This document shows, piece by piece, positions 1-8,785 of a stretch of 64,000 nt of DNA (the first letter of the stretch is position 1; each line of letters starts with the position of its first letter). The stretch lies in NCBI RefSeq assembly GCF_003852525.1, contig NZ_QAJL01000004.1, forward strand, positions 622,457-686,456. Reading direction: 5' to 3'. Origin of the DNA: Pedobacter sp. KBW06. GTDB lineage: Bacteria > Bacteroidota > Bacteroidia > Sphingobacteriales > Sphingobacteriaceae. The position numbers and the translations under genes were made by a program. The notes beneath the pieces are model-generated. The model had not been told where the DNA came from, did no database searches, and saw nothing but the letters and a program-made list of their open reading frames with translations.

Positions 1-243
1 CAGCTTGTCCAGTGCCGCTAAGGCTTTCAGGATTGCCTCCCTGCGTTTATCCAGTTCACGAAGCTGCTGAAACCTGTCGCGGACTGCCGCCACCTGTACT
101 TCATCCAGGCTACCCGTCATTTCTTTACGGTAACGCGAGATAAAAGGAACTGTTGCTCCTTCATCCAACAATTCGATAGTCGCAATAACCTGCTTTTCAG
201 CTACCGCAAGCTCGGCAGCAATTATTTTAGAATGGTGACTCAT
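1..243 (-). CDS. tex: Tex family RNA-binding transcription accessory protein (N-terminal part)
   Basis: The reverse strand from an ATG at 243 encodes 81 residues that run off the left edge of the window. They match the start of Tex/YhgF proteins: an AELAVAEKQV helix, then the conserved LLDEGATVPFISRYRKE block at about residues 25-41, then a RDRFQQLRELDKRREAIL helix. Tex is a cytoplasmic multidomain protein with an S1 RNA-binding domain at its C-terminus, linked to transcription in other bacteria. The YqgF-like, HhH and S1 domains lie outside the window. It is separated from pdhB by a terminator and about 170 bp, so it has its own promoter, within 244-350. Confidence 0.9.
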   Translation of the reverse strand, partial: MSHHSKIIAAELAVAEKQVIATIELLDEGATVPFISRYRKEMTGSLDEVQVAAVRDRFQQLRELDKRREAILKALAALDKL

Positions 244-356
244 TTAAAGATCTTTTGGTATTCTAACGTACAATTGGGGCCAAAATTAATTCTAACAATC
301 GACATCCTCAAATAAATAAAATGTTAATGAATTGTTGCGCCCCGGTTAGGATAAAT

Positions 357-390
357 AAAAAAAATCCCGCTGGTTTTTTGCCAACGGGAT
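357..390 (-). terminator. Intrinsic terminator of pdhB
   Basis: The arms ATCCCGCTGG and CCAACGGGAT (364-373 and 381-390) pair with one mismatch around a 7-nt loop. On the minus strand they are followed by a run of eight T (plus-strand A at 357-364). It lies just after the pdhB stop codon at 416. Confidence 0.8.
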
Positions 391-415
391 CATATAATAG
401 CTTATATTAAATAGC

Positions 416-1402
416 TTATTTTGCTACGTACATAACTTCTTTAACTGCTTTAATCACTTTTTCAGCATTAGGTAAGCTAGCTGCAATCAGTGTTGGTGCA
501 TACGGAAGTGGAACATCAGCACAAGTGATGCGCAATACCGGAGCATCTAAATAATCAAAAGCATTCTTTTGAACATTAAATGCAATCTCAGAAGAGATAG
601 AAGCCAATGGCCATGCCTCTTCAACGATTACTAAACGGTTTGTTTTCTTCACAGACTCAATGATGGTTGGATAATCGATAGGACGTACGGTACGTAAATC
701 GATTACTTCAACACTGATTCCTTCTTTAGTCAACTCTTCTACAGCCGGGTTTACTACACGGGTTAACATTTTACCGAAAGTAACGATAGTTACATCAGTA
801 CCTTCTTTAACCACATTAGCTTTACCAATTGGCAGGTAATATTCTTCTTCAGGAACTTCTCCTTTATCGCCATACATTACTTCAGATTCCATGAAAATTA
901 CCGGATCCGGATCAAGGATAGCTTGTTTTAACAGACCTTTAGCTTCATAAGGAGTAGATGGAACCACTACTTTTAAACCCGGGCAGTTTGCATACCAGTT
1001 CTCAAAGTTCTGAGAGTGTTGTGCACCTAGCTGACCTGCATTTCCGGTTGGGCCACGAAATACGATCGGAATAGGGAACTGTCCGCCACTCATTGATAAC
1101 ATTTTGGCTGCGCCGTTAATAATCTGATCAATAGCAACCAACGAGAAATTGAAAGTCATAAATTCTATGACCGGAATCAATCCATTCATTGCTGCGCCAA
1201 TACCAATACCGGTAAAGCCCAATTCGGCAATTGGAGTATCAATTACGCGTTTGTCACCAAACTCGTCTAACATACCCTGACTTACCTTATAAGCACCATT
1301 GTATTGCGCTACTTCTTCACCCATCAGGAATACGTTCTCATTTTTACGCATTTCTTCACTTAGGGCTTCACGTAACGCTTCTCTAAATTGAATTTCTCTC
1401 AT
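416..1402 (-). CDS. pdhB: Pyruvate dehydrogenase E1 component, beta subunit
   Basis: A 328-residue transketolase-family E1 beta subunit. With the alpha subunit it decarboxylates pyruvate using thiamine diphosphate and passes the acetyl group to E2 lipoyl arms in the cytoplasm. The N-terminal pyrimidine-binding domain carries FLMGEEVAQYNGAYKVSQG and DTPIAELGFTGIGIGAAMNG, including the conserved Glu of the cofactor site. The C-terminal transketolase domain has VIDLRTVRPID and VIVEEAWP. Length and domain order are normal. No pdhA or E2 gene is adjacent; in many Bacteroidota pdhB stands apart from pdhA-pdhC, so this is not surprising. It appears to be a single-gene unit ending at the 357-390 terminator. 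A branched-chain oxoacid E1 beta is the main alternative, but the sequence reads as the pyruvate type. Confidence 0.92.
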   Translation of the reverse strand: MREIQFREALREALSEEMRKNENVFLMGEEVAQYNGAYKVSQGMLDEFGDKRVIDTPIAELGFTGIGIGAAMNGLIPVIEFMTFNFSLVAIDQIINGAAKMLSMSGGQFPIPIVFRGPTGNAGQLGAQHSQNFENWYANCPGLKVVVPSTPYEAKGLLKQAILDPDPVIFMESEVMYGDKGEVPEEEYYLPIGKANVVKEGTDVTIVTFGKMLTRVVNPAVEELTKEGISVEVIDLRTVRPIDYPTIIESVKKTNRLVIVEEAWPLASISSEIAFNVQKNAFDYLDAPVLRITCADVPLPYAPTLIAASLPNAEKVIKAVKEVMYVAK

Positions 1403-1469
1403 TGTATATTCAAATATTAACTGTGGGCAAATATAACTATTGTAACTTAATTATAAAGTAGTGTTTTAA

Positions 1470-1832
1470 TTACACTTTGTTTTCTATGGATTCCCCGAAA
1501 TGAATGATGTTTCCATTGTTGTCTAAAATCGAGAACTGACGCATCTCCCAGGGCATTTCTGCTAACTTTCCATTGGGGTGAATCACGCCCAGAGGCTCAT
1601 ATTGTTGATACAATTGCTCAACTTTATTTACATTGATATAACAACCGGTATGCTTTGGAATATCCGGATCTGTTGTTGGCCAGAAGTGTAAAGCGATGTC
1701 ATCTTTACTAAAAATCAGGTATCCATCCCATTCGGAATGAAAAGTAAAGTCCAGCTTTTCGGTGTAAAAAGCGATGGTTTCCGCTGAATTTAACGAGGCA
1801 AGAATAGGGACTGCAGAGACTAACATAGGCAT
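1470..1832 (-). CDS. VOC (glyoxalase/bleomycin-resistance fold) family protein
   Basis: A 120-residue single-domain protein. It has the beta-alpha-beta-beta-beta layout of the vicinal oxygen chelate fold: an N-terminal VPILASLNSAETIAFYTEKL segment, the middle strands DGYLIFSKDDIALHFWP, and a C-terminal FSILDNNGNIIHFGE strand with a typical metal-ligand Glu. Members bind small ligands or metals and include antibiotic-sequestering proteins, so the substrate cannot be told from sequence. It starts 9 bases after the AddB-like gene's stop and probably shares its transcript. Another in-frame ATG lies two codons into the ORF. Confidence 0.8.
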   Translation of the reverse strand: MPMLVSAVPILASLNSAETIAFYTEKLDFTFHSEWDGYLIFSKDDIALHFWPTTDPDIPKHTGCYINVNKVEQLYQQYEPLGVIHPNGKLAEMPWEMRQFSILDNNGNIIHFGESIENKV

Positions 1833-1841
1833 CAGTTTTTT

Positions 1842-4754
1842 TTATTTTCCGCAAAGGGTCAGATAAGGGCAATACATGCAGTTATCGGCCACTGTTGTGT
1901 GGGTAAAGGGAACATCAGGATTGAACAATTCTTCCAGCTTTTGCTGTAGCAGGGTTTTAAAGCTTCCCTTCATTTCGTCCAGCTGCTCCGCCTGTAAAAG
2001 TACTCTTTTCCTGTTTTCCTTCAAATAGAACAGGGTCCCTTCTTCGCGCATTTTACGAATGATATAGAGGTTGGGCTCCACTCCGGTAATTCCCTTTGCC
2101 TGCTCATAAACGTAAGTATAAAACAAGGTTTGCACGAGAGCTTTGTTCTGTTTGTTGCTTTCGCTGTCAAAGAGCTCTTCAATGGAGGAGAAGCCGATTT
2201 CATCCCTTCCGGTTTTATAGTCGACAATCCTGGTTACACCATTGCGCTGATCAACGCGGTCGATGATTCCAAATAAGGTCAACGACCGTTCTTCTCCTTT
2301 TACCTTAATCGGGAAAGGAATCACATAATCTTCATCATTTTCCAGTTCTACCAGGGTAAAAGGGGCTTGATTTTCATCGTGATCGAGGATAACATTTGCA
2401 TATTCTGCAACAATGGCCAGCATGACCTGCTGCATCCCATTGTGTTCAAGAATCTTTTCTTCTTCTTTGAACATCACAAAGGCAAATGCACGTTTACACA
2501 ATTCGTCAAGATTTTTTCGGTTCTCTACGATCCTTTCTTTAGTAATGTATGGGCTTTCGGCCTGAAGTTTCTGGTAAAAGCGCTCCAGCACCAGGTGGAG
2601 AGTGGAACCAATGCTATTGGCTTCGAGATTTTCTGCGAGTTCTTCCGGCTCCTCTACTTTAGCAATGTATTTATAAAAAAACTGCACCGGGCAATTCAGG
2701 TAAGTCGTAAGTCTGGTGGCAGAGAGCTTAGCAGAAGGGCCTCCCTGTCCGTCCAGATAGAGGTTCAATCTCTGAAGGGTTTCTCCTTCCTTTTTGATGT
2801 CAACATTCAGCTTAGACTCAATGGCAACGGATTGCGACTGGTCGAAATATTTAAAGGTATATCCGCTTTCAAATTCCAGCTGACGGAGAAAACGGCTTGG
2901 TTCTCCGGTATTGTTATCGTCTCCCTGTCCGTTATAAACCAGGCTTACCTTATTTGAACGCTGCAATAAACGGTAAAACATATAAGCAGAAATGGCATCC
3001 TGGTTTTCAATTACCGGCAACCCATAAGCTCTTCGGATACTGTCGGGAATAAAGCTGGGTGAAACATTCACCTGTGGCAGGATTCCTTCATTTACGCCAA
3101 GCACATACACGTGTTCGAAATCCAGACTTCTGCTTTCCAGTAATCCCATAACCTGAACGCCCTGTAAGGGTTCCCCGCTTAAGGGAACAGCGATGCCCTG
3201 TACTGCTTTTTGCATGAGCGAAAGGACAAAAGAAAGGGGCAGCTGAGCGGCATAATCTTCCAGTGTATCGTGTAAACGGTTTAACTCCTTTAAAGTAGCA
3301 GCAAACAAATCGGCTTCGGTTTGTTTTAGCGTTTTATCTTCCAGCTGCCGCTCCAGGATCAACCTGAATACCTTTTGCAGGTTATTTATAGCGGCCAGGC
3401 CTTTATGCACTTTTGTAAAAAACAAAGCAGATAATTCGTCGCCATGCAAAGTGAGCACAGGAACTTCTATCAATTGTTCTTTTAAAATTCCCTGCTGTAC
3501 CAGGTCTCTTTGTGCTGCAGATACACCCGTTAACGGATGTGATAGAAAAGCTTCTACATCCCTGTAGTATACTGTATCCTTTTTACCTTCGATCAGTTGC
3601 GCCTGAACACTCAGCCAAAGATCCGCCAGGCCAAAGATGGAGGTCGCCAGTAAGGGATATCCCATCGTAACGTTGAGGTCGATTTTAGAAATGCCACCTG
3701 CATGCTGATATTGCGTAGGAATGGTTTGTAATACGGGAAGTAGTAAACTCTCGTCAGCAAGGATCAATGCTATTTTCCCCGCGTTATCCGCTGCCTCCAG
3801 TAAAGGATAGTCCTGCAGCAGTTCCTGTTGAAGGATTTTCGCCTGTGCAGTTTGTCCTTGTGTTTTATAGACATTAATTTCTTTCTGATGGCTTCTGATC
3901 AGGTCTTTACTGGCTCCCAATGCGTTTGGAAGACCTAACTTTTGAATATTTTTTCTCAGGAATAATCCGGCTTCCTGGGTTTCATCCTGGAGGTAATAAT
4001 TGTCGGTATCAAAGTAAAATAAAGCTTTTTCATCTTTATTCCATCGCTTAAAGATGACGGCTTCGGCATTACTCAGTGCATTGAAACCAGCAAAGACCAG
4101 TTTTCCTTCACTGAAATCGTTGATAAAGGCTGGGCGATCGGCATTTCCTTCCGCCAGCTGGCGATAAATATAAGCCATCGTCGTATAACCCTTTTCTCTT
4201 AAAGCATGATGAAAACTCCGGTACAACTTTGGCATGCGCCGCCACATTCGAATAAATTGTTCCTGATGGTTCTGCTGTTTACCCGAGGAGAAAGAAGACC
4301 AGAACTGTTCTAAAAACTGTTGCTGTTCGGAGGTCAGGTGCTGAAATTCCTTTTCAATCACTGCAATATCTTCCAGTTCCTGAAACAGCTGATCTGCATT
4401 AACAAGGTCATTGTCAATTTGTGAAAAATCACTCAGAATGATCCTTGCAATGGGATAAAATACATCCGGATTCAGTGCTTTTCCCCCCTCCTCTGCCAGT
4501 AATTTATTGTATTGCTGCAATAAAGTGAAAAACTGGGTGAATCCATCGGCAACCTGCAAATGGGTAGAAAGGGCAAAAAACTCCTGAATGGTGAAAAACG
4601 AGGGGCTCCAAAAAGGCTTCCCAATTGTATCCGCAAGGTGATTCTGCAGGTAGGGGACCGGGCGCTTATTGTTAAAAACCACCGCAGCATGATGCAAATC
4701 CCCGCCTAGGCGTGCCACCAAATCTTCCGCTACTTCTTTTAAAAATGCACTCAT
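1842..4754 (-). CDS. AddB-like PD-(D/E)XK nuclease with Fe-S-type cysteines
   Basis: A 970-residue protein, the probable AddB-type partner of the helicase encoded just upstream. AddAB complexes unwind and resect double-strand breaks for RecA loading. The C-terminal quarter holds a RecB-type nuclease domain: LFGIIDRVDQRNGVTRIVDYKTG supplies the D...DYK catalytic set. It is bracketed by the four cysteines that hold a [4Fe-4S] cluster in AddB: one in LNCPVQFFYKYI and three in the final CMYCPYLTLC. The first 40 residues show no Walker A motif, so this subunit is probably not an active helicase, as in non-helicase AddB forms. Its start codon lies 2 bases from the AddA-like stop, so the two genes are translationally close. 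Confidence 0.85.
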   Translation of the reverse strand: MSAFLKEVAEDLVARLGGDLHHAAVVFNNKRPVPYLQNHLADTIGKPFWSPSFFTIQEFFALSTHLQVADGFTQFFTLLQQYNKLLAEEGGKALNPDVFYPIARIILSDFSQIDNDLVNADQLFQELEDIAVIEKEFQHLTSEQQQFLEQFWSSFSSGKQQNHQEQFIRMWRRMPKLYRSFHHALREKGYTTMAYIYRQLAEGNADRPAFINDFSEGKLVFAGFNALSNAEAVIFKRWNKDEKALFYFDTDNYYLQDETQEAGLFLRKNIQKLGLPNALGASKDLIRSHQKEINVYKTQGQTAQAKILQQELLQDYPLLEAADNAGKIALILADESLLLPVLQTIPTQYQHAGGISKIDLNVTMGYPLLATSIFGLADLWLSVQAQLIEGKKDTVYYRDVEAFLSHPLTGVSAAQRDLVQQGILKEQLIEVPVLTLHGDELSALFFTKVHKGLAAINNLQKVFRLILERQLEDKTLKQTEADLFAATLKELNRLHDTLEDYAAQLPLSFVLSLMQKAVQGIAVPLSGEPLQGVQVMGLLESRSLDFEHVYVLGVNEGILPQVNVSPSFIPDSIRRAYGLPVIENQDAISAYMFYRLLQRSNKVSLVYNGQGDDNNTGEPSRFLRQLEFESGYTFKYFDQSQSVAIESKLNVDIKKEGETLQRLNLYLDGQGGPSAKLSATRLTTYLNCPVQFFYKYIAKVEEPEELAENLEANSIGSTLHLVLERFYQKLQAESPYITKERIVENRKNLDELCKRAFAFVMFKEEEKILEHNGMQQVMLAIVAEYANVILDHDENQAPFTLVELENDEDYVIPFPIKVKGEERSLTLFGIIDRVDQRNGVTRIVDYKTGRDEIGFSSIEELFDSESNKQNKALVQTLFYTYVYEQAKGITGVEPNLYIIRKMREEGTLFYLKENRKRVLLQAEQLDEMKGSFKTLLQQKLEELFNPDVPFTHTTVADNCMYCPYLTLCGK

Positions 4755-4756
4755 CT

Positions 4757-7700
4757 TTACACTAATTTTAATTCTGCACTATGCGCATAAAACAGATAGG
4801 TTTGTACTTTCTGATAGCCCATCGCGAGCAATAAATCCCGGTAACCATACACCTGTTTGATGTGGGCATCGCTTTCTTTAAGGGTAAACTTATAGTCGAT
4901 CACCACGACCTCCTTTCCTGAGATCAGGACTTTATCCGGGCGGTACATTTTTCCGCGGATGTCTATAATACTTTTTTCATTAATGGTTTCTTTGCCCGTT
5001 CCGAGTAAGGCCTGCAAACCTTTATGTTCCAAAACATTGACAGCTTGCTTTCTTAATGCCGGAAGTTCTTCGGCTTTAAAAACACCTTCATTCAGCATGG
5101 TATTCAAGACTTCCTCTACTTCTGCAGCATTCGCCGAAAGGGCCAATACCTCGTGTAAAATGCTCCCTTCTCTTCCTGCATTGGTCCCCGTCAGCATTTC
5201 CAGCTCCCTCCGCTTCAGTTTATTATTAAATACCTCACTGAGGCGCCCTGATGTGGGATACTCCAGCAGGTTGATCAACTCCGGACGTTCTTCTTTGGAA
5301 GCTGATGAAATTGTTTTTTTAACGACGGGCTCATCTACGACAAAGGTTCCTTCTTCATTTAGCTGTTCCTGTAAGGTCATGGCCATCAGGTCGCCAATGG
5401 TGCTGATGGTCTCTGTTTTCTTGCCAAGGCAGGTAATGTACAGGTATTCTTTTGTCCTCGTGGTAGCCACATATAACATATTCAACGCATCCATGTTGTT
5501 GTACAACAATTCCTCATAATAAGGAATTGCGACAGCCGATTGGCCCAGTTCTTTATTGTATTTCAAAGGAATACTCTGCAACTGGTGGTACGGTGTGTTT
5601 TCTGTAGGCACCCAAAAGATGCTGTTGGGCTTGCCGTTAATTTCCCAGTTGCAAAATGGTACCATGACCACTTTAAAGGCAAGTCCTTTAGATTTATGGA
5701 TGGTAATCACCTGCACAGCATCTGTATTTTCCGAAGAAGGCAAGGTTTTCCTGCGCCCCTCTTCTTCCCAGTAAGTAAGAAAGGAGGTAATTCCTTTTTC
5801 TCCCTGTCGGGCGAAATTCCCGGCGAGGTCCCTCAAAGCGAATAGATAAGGCATATGTGCGGCATGATTGGCCCGGCTTAATCCATAAGCACGGATCAGC
5901 TTTTCTAATAATTCAGGCAATGGCTGCTGCATCCAGCTTTTCCAGTTCTCACAAAGCTCCGGGGGTAAAATATCAGACAGGTCTTCCAGTCCTTTAATTT
6001 TCAGGTTAAACAATTGCTCTGGTTGTACCTTTTCTGCCTTCAGCTGCGCATACAAGCTGATACAATTGGCTTTATACAAGGCTGTATTATTTGGAAGCCC
6101 TGCCATCACCATCAGGGTATTGATTAGAATTTTTACGGCTGTATTGTTTTCGATCAGTAAAGCCTCTCCTGAAATCACGTTGATGTTGTTCTCCATCAAT
6201 GCGTCCACTACGGCGATTGCTTCTGAGTTTGAACGCACCAATACACAGGCATCCCCCGCTTTATATCGCTGTTCTTCTACGATAAGTCGGGTTAGCGTAG
6301 CCACCATTCTTCTTAAAGCTTCCGGCTTAAATCCCGTTCTTCCAAGACTGGCACCATCGGCATCCGTTTTTAAAACCGAAAAGTCGATACTTCCTCCGGA
6401 AGCCGTTTTTGGGGTGAGCTTTTGGGCGACTTCAGCATATACATCCGTGATGATGTGACCAAGTCCTCTTTCCGCCCACCAGTCGGCAAGTTTTTGATTG
6501 GCAGATTGCTCTTCTATGGTATCGTTCAACTTTCCTTGCATCAAGATCGGCAATGCCTTAAAGAGCATGTTGTTAAACAGAATGATATTTTCGGTACTTC
6601 TATAGTTTTCTTCGAGATTTGCGGAAGTGACGTAGCTTTCGCCAATGTCTCTTTTCGCCTGCTGGTGAAGGATATTCCAATCGCCATTGCGCCAGCGATA
6701 GATGGATTGTTTTACATCGCCTACAATCAAATGATCGATCAGCTTACCATTGGCTTCCGCCATGGCATTCTTTAACAGGGGCTTAAAGTTCCCCCATTGA
6801 TTGGAAGAGGTATCCTGAAATTCATCAAACAGAAAATGGCGATACCGGCTTCCCGTTTTTTCCCAGATAAAAGCTGGGTTATCATCATCCTCACCGGTAA
6901 TACCTTTCAAAAGATTCTGGGCATCACTGATCAGCAGGTTGCCACTTTCCTGCCTGTAGGTTTTCAGTAAAACGGCCATTTCCTGCATCAAACGCAGATA
7001 GTATAAGTTTTTATTGAAAGCCTGGGCAAGGATATACTCCGGCAATCCGGAAATATAGCGTTGATATAGCTGATCAAGTAATGGGTTAAGGCTGGAATAT
7101 AAAGAATCGTCTGATCCAGCTTTAAACCACTCTTCCGGTTCATTGATCAGCTTTGAAATGTTCTCAATTTTTGAAAAATCACCATCTGCAATCTTTGAAA
7201 TGGAAAGCAATGGAGATCGGGATTTTCCTTTCAGCTGATCGGTACTGATATTGGCCGATTCAAATAGTTTTACAGCTTGTAAAGCTTTCTCTTTGAGCTC
7301 GCTTTCAAATAAAGTAATCTGCTGCCGGGTAGATTTGCTATACTCCCCAAACATGACATTTAAATCATTATGCTCGATGAGCTCCTGAATGGCATTATCG
7401 AACGGCTGGTAACGCTCTTTAAATATTTCTCCTGCAAGGTCGATCAACTCATTTCTGTAATTCCAGCTGATGTTGTTGCTGATTCTATCCATCGCCAGGT
7501 CAATGATCCACTGGAGCAGGTTGGGGTTGCTGTCCATCTGCTCATCGAGTTTATCGGCAAGTTCATTTTTTACCTTTTCAAAGTTCATCTCCAGTGCATA
7601 ACCGGAATCTAAACCAAGTTCAAAGGCAAAACCTCTGATGACTTTTTGGACAAAGCCGTCGATAGTGCTGACAGAAAAACGGCTGTAATCGTGTAATATC

Positions 7701-7996
7701 TTCTTATAAATTCTTTCTGATTTTTCCTGTAAAAGGTTTTTGTTTAAATCAGGATGTGCCTTTAGGACTAGAGTTCTGTAATCTTCTACCTCTTCCTGCC
7801 CTAATGCAAAGCCTTTAAGCACCTCCATGATCCTGGTTTTCATCTCTTCAGTAGCCTTATTGGTAAAGGTTACAGCCAGAATTTCCCTGTACTTCGTTTC
7901 TCCCGACAAGAGTAAGGTCAAATAATGTGCTGTAAGACTGAATGTTTTACCGGATCCTGCGGAGGCTTGTAATATTTTTAGAGGCTGTTGCGGCAT
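4757..7996 (-). CDS. UvrD/Rep-type helicase-nuclease (AddA/RecB-like)
   Basis: A 1079-residue superfamily 1A helicase. Walker A is ASAGSGKT (residues 11-18); motif Ia is AVTFTNKATEEMK; Walker B is DEFQDT (391-396); motif IV is LEENYRST; motif V is ITIHKSKGLAFK; motif VI is LYVATTRTKEYLYI. The C-terminus carries a RecB-like nuclease: GSILHEVLA, then PDKVLISGKEVVVIDYKF with the D...DYK triad. It should be the motor and nuclease subunit of a break-processing complex with the AddB-like product. Gene order is this gene, the AddB-like gene, then the VOC gene, all on the minus strand. Distant RecB homologues share these motifs, so I leave the symbol blank. The upstream gap 7997-8210 is shared with a divergent thioredoxin gene. 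Confidence 0.9.
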   Translation of the reverse strand: MPQQPLKILQASAGSGKTFSLTAHYLTLLLSGETKYREILAVTFTNKATEEMKTRIMEVLKGFALGQEEVEDYRTLVLKAHPDLNKNLLQEKSERIYKKILHDYSRFSVSTIDGFVQKVIRGFAFELGLDSGYALEMNFEKVKNELADKLDEQMDSNPNLLQWIIDLAMDRISNNISWNYRNELIDLAGEIFKERYQPFDNAIQELIEHNDLNVMFGEYSKSTRQQITLFESELKEKALQAVKLFESANISTDQLKGKSRSPLLSISKIADGDFSKIENISKLINEPEEWFKAGSDDSLYSSLNPLLDQLYQRYISGLPEYILAQAFNKNLYYLRLMQEMAVLLKTYRQESGNLLISDAQNLLKGITGEDDDNPAFIWEKTGSRYRHFLFDEFQDTSSNQWGNFKPLLKNAMAEANGKLIDHLIVGDVKQSIYRWRNGDWNILHQQAKRDIGESYVTSANLEENYRSTENIILFNNMLFKALPILMQGKLNDTIEEQSANQKLADWWAERGLGHIITDVYAEVAQKLTPKTASGGSIDFSVLKTDADGASLGRTGFKPEALRRMVATLTRLIVEEQRYKAGDACVLVRSNSEAIAVVDALMENNINVISGEALLIENNTAVKILINTLMVMAGLPNNTALYKANCISLYAQLKAEKVQPEQLFNLKIKGLEDLSDILPPELCENWKSWMQQPLPELLEKLIRAYGLSRANHAAHMPYLFALRDLAGNFARQGEKGITSFLTYWEEEGRRKTLPSSENTDAVQVITIHKSKGLAFKVVMVPFCNWEINGKPNSIFWVPTENTPYHQLQSIPLKYNKELGQSAVAIPYYEELLYNNMDALNMLYVATTRTKEYLYITCLGKKTETISTIGDLMAMTLQEQLNEEGTFVVDEPVVKKTISSASKEERPELINLLEYPTSGRLSEVFNNKLKRRELEMLTGTNAGREGSILHEVLALSANAAEVEEVLNTMLNEGVFKAEELPALRKQAVNVLEHKGLQALLGTGKETINEKSIIDIRGKMYRPDKVLISGKEVVVIDYKFTLKESDAHIKQVYGYRDLLLAMGYQKVQTYLFYAHSAELKLV

Positions 7997-8100
7997 TAGG
8001 TAAAGCTAAAATATTCTGCTGAGGTTTTTACAAAATAGTAGACGACTTAATTAGTAGACTAATTTTATAATCTGATTACATAAAGAACTGAATAGTTTCT

Positions 8101-8108
8101 TACTTTTG
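8101..8108 (+). promoter_or_regulatory. Candidate -7 element for the thioredoxin gene
   Basis: TACTTTTG fits the Bacteroidota TAnnTTTG -7 consensus and lies about 100 bp before the thioredoxin start. I see no good TTTG -33 element 19 bp upstream, so confidence is low. Confidence 0.35.
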
Positions 8109-8210
8109 GTTTTAGCGGTGTGATCTGGAACTGCCGGGGTTATGATTTAGCTTTTCAGACGATGAAAAATCAATCATAAAACACCGGAAGGCAGAAAGAA
8201 CAGCTAGTAA

Positions 8211-8726
8211 ATGATAAAACAAACGACAATGAAAAGAATAGCTTTAATACTTTTTGCTTTTGTAGCCATTTCGACGAGTGGCTTTGCCCAGGCGGCAAAA
8301 GAAGCCGTAAAGATTTACAATCCCTCTGCAAACGCACAGGCAGATATCGATGCCGCTGTATCCAAGGCAAAGAAAGAAGGTAAACATGTATTTATACAGG
8401 TAGGCGGCAACTGGTGTTCCTGGTGTATTGCTTTCCATAATCTCGTAGACAGCACTCCGGAGCTTAAAACTGTGCTGAATGACAATTACGAAACGGTACT
8501 GGTTAATTACAGTAAAGAGAATAAAAATGAAGCCGTATTGGCGAAATTAAACTATCCGGGACGCTTTGGTTTTCCTGTATTCCTGATTCTTGATGGAGAG
8601 GGAAAATTATTACACACGCAAAACTCAGCTTATCTTGAAGAAGGTAAAGGGCATAGTGTTAAAAAAGTAACGGAATTCCTTAAAAACTGGAATGTTGCAG
8701 CACTAAAGCCTGAAAACAATAAATAG
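8211..8726 (+). CDS. Secreted thioredoxin-fold protein with a WCSWC motif
   Basis: 171 residues from the first ATG; a second ATG at 8229 (MKRIALILFAFV) leaves a cleaner signal peptide and may be the true start. The leader ends near GFAQA, so the protein should be periplasmic. The thioredoxin core begins at about residue 58 with HVFIQVGGNWCSWCIAFH; the redox pair is Cys69 and Cys72 in a CSWC motif. GFPVFLILDGEGK supplies the cis-Pro loop. It resembles DUF255/thioredoxin_7-type proteins and probably reduces or oxidises thiols in envelope proteins. It is a single gene, with a strong terminator after the stop and a divergent addA-like gene. Confidence 0.85.
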   Translation: MIKQTTMKRIALILFAFVAISTSGFAQAAKEAVKIYNPSANAQADIDAAVSKAKKEGKHVFIQVGGNWCSWCIAFHNLVDSTPELKTVLNDNYETVLVNYSKENKNEAVLAKLNYPGRFGFPVFLILDGEGKLLHTQNSAYLEEGKGHSVKKVTEFLKNWNVAALKPENNK

Positions 8727-8740
8727 AACTTTTAAAAATG

Positions 8741-8785
8741 ATCCTGCTGATGCGACCTTATTGATCACATCAGCAGGATTTTTTT
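8741..8785 (+). terminator. Bidirectional terminator between the thioredoxin and GH3 genes
   Basis: The 12-bp arms ATCCTGCTGATG (8741-8752) and CATCAGCAGGAT (8768-8779) pair perfectly and are followed by a T run to 8785. On the minus strand the stem is followed by five T, so it can also end the convergent GH3 transcript, whose stop codon (8784) lies in the T run. Confidence 0.85.

Noticed and set aside
244..350. Possible gene between tex and pdhB
   Set aside because: No frame of useful length is seen; it looks like the promoter region of the leftward tex gene and the downstream of pdhB.
2367..2957. A 196-codon plus-strand frame
   Set aside because: It lies wholly antisense to the AddB-like gene, whose motifs and Fe-S cysteines show it is the real gene; the frame has no recognisable domain.
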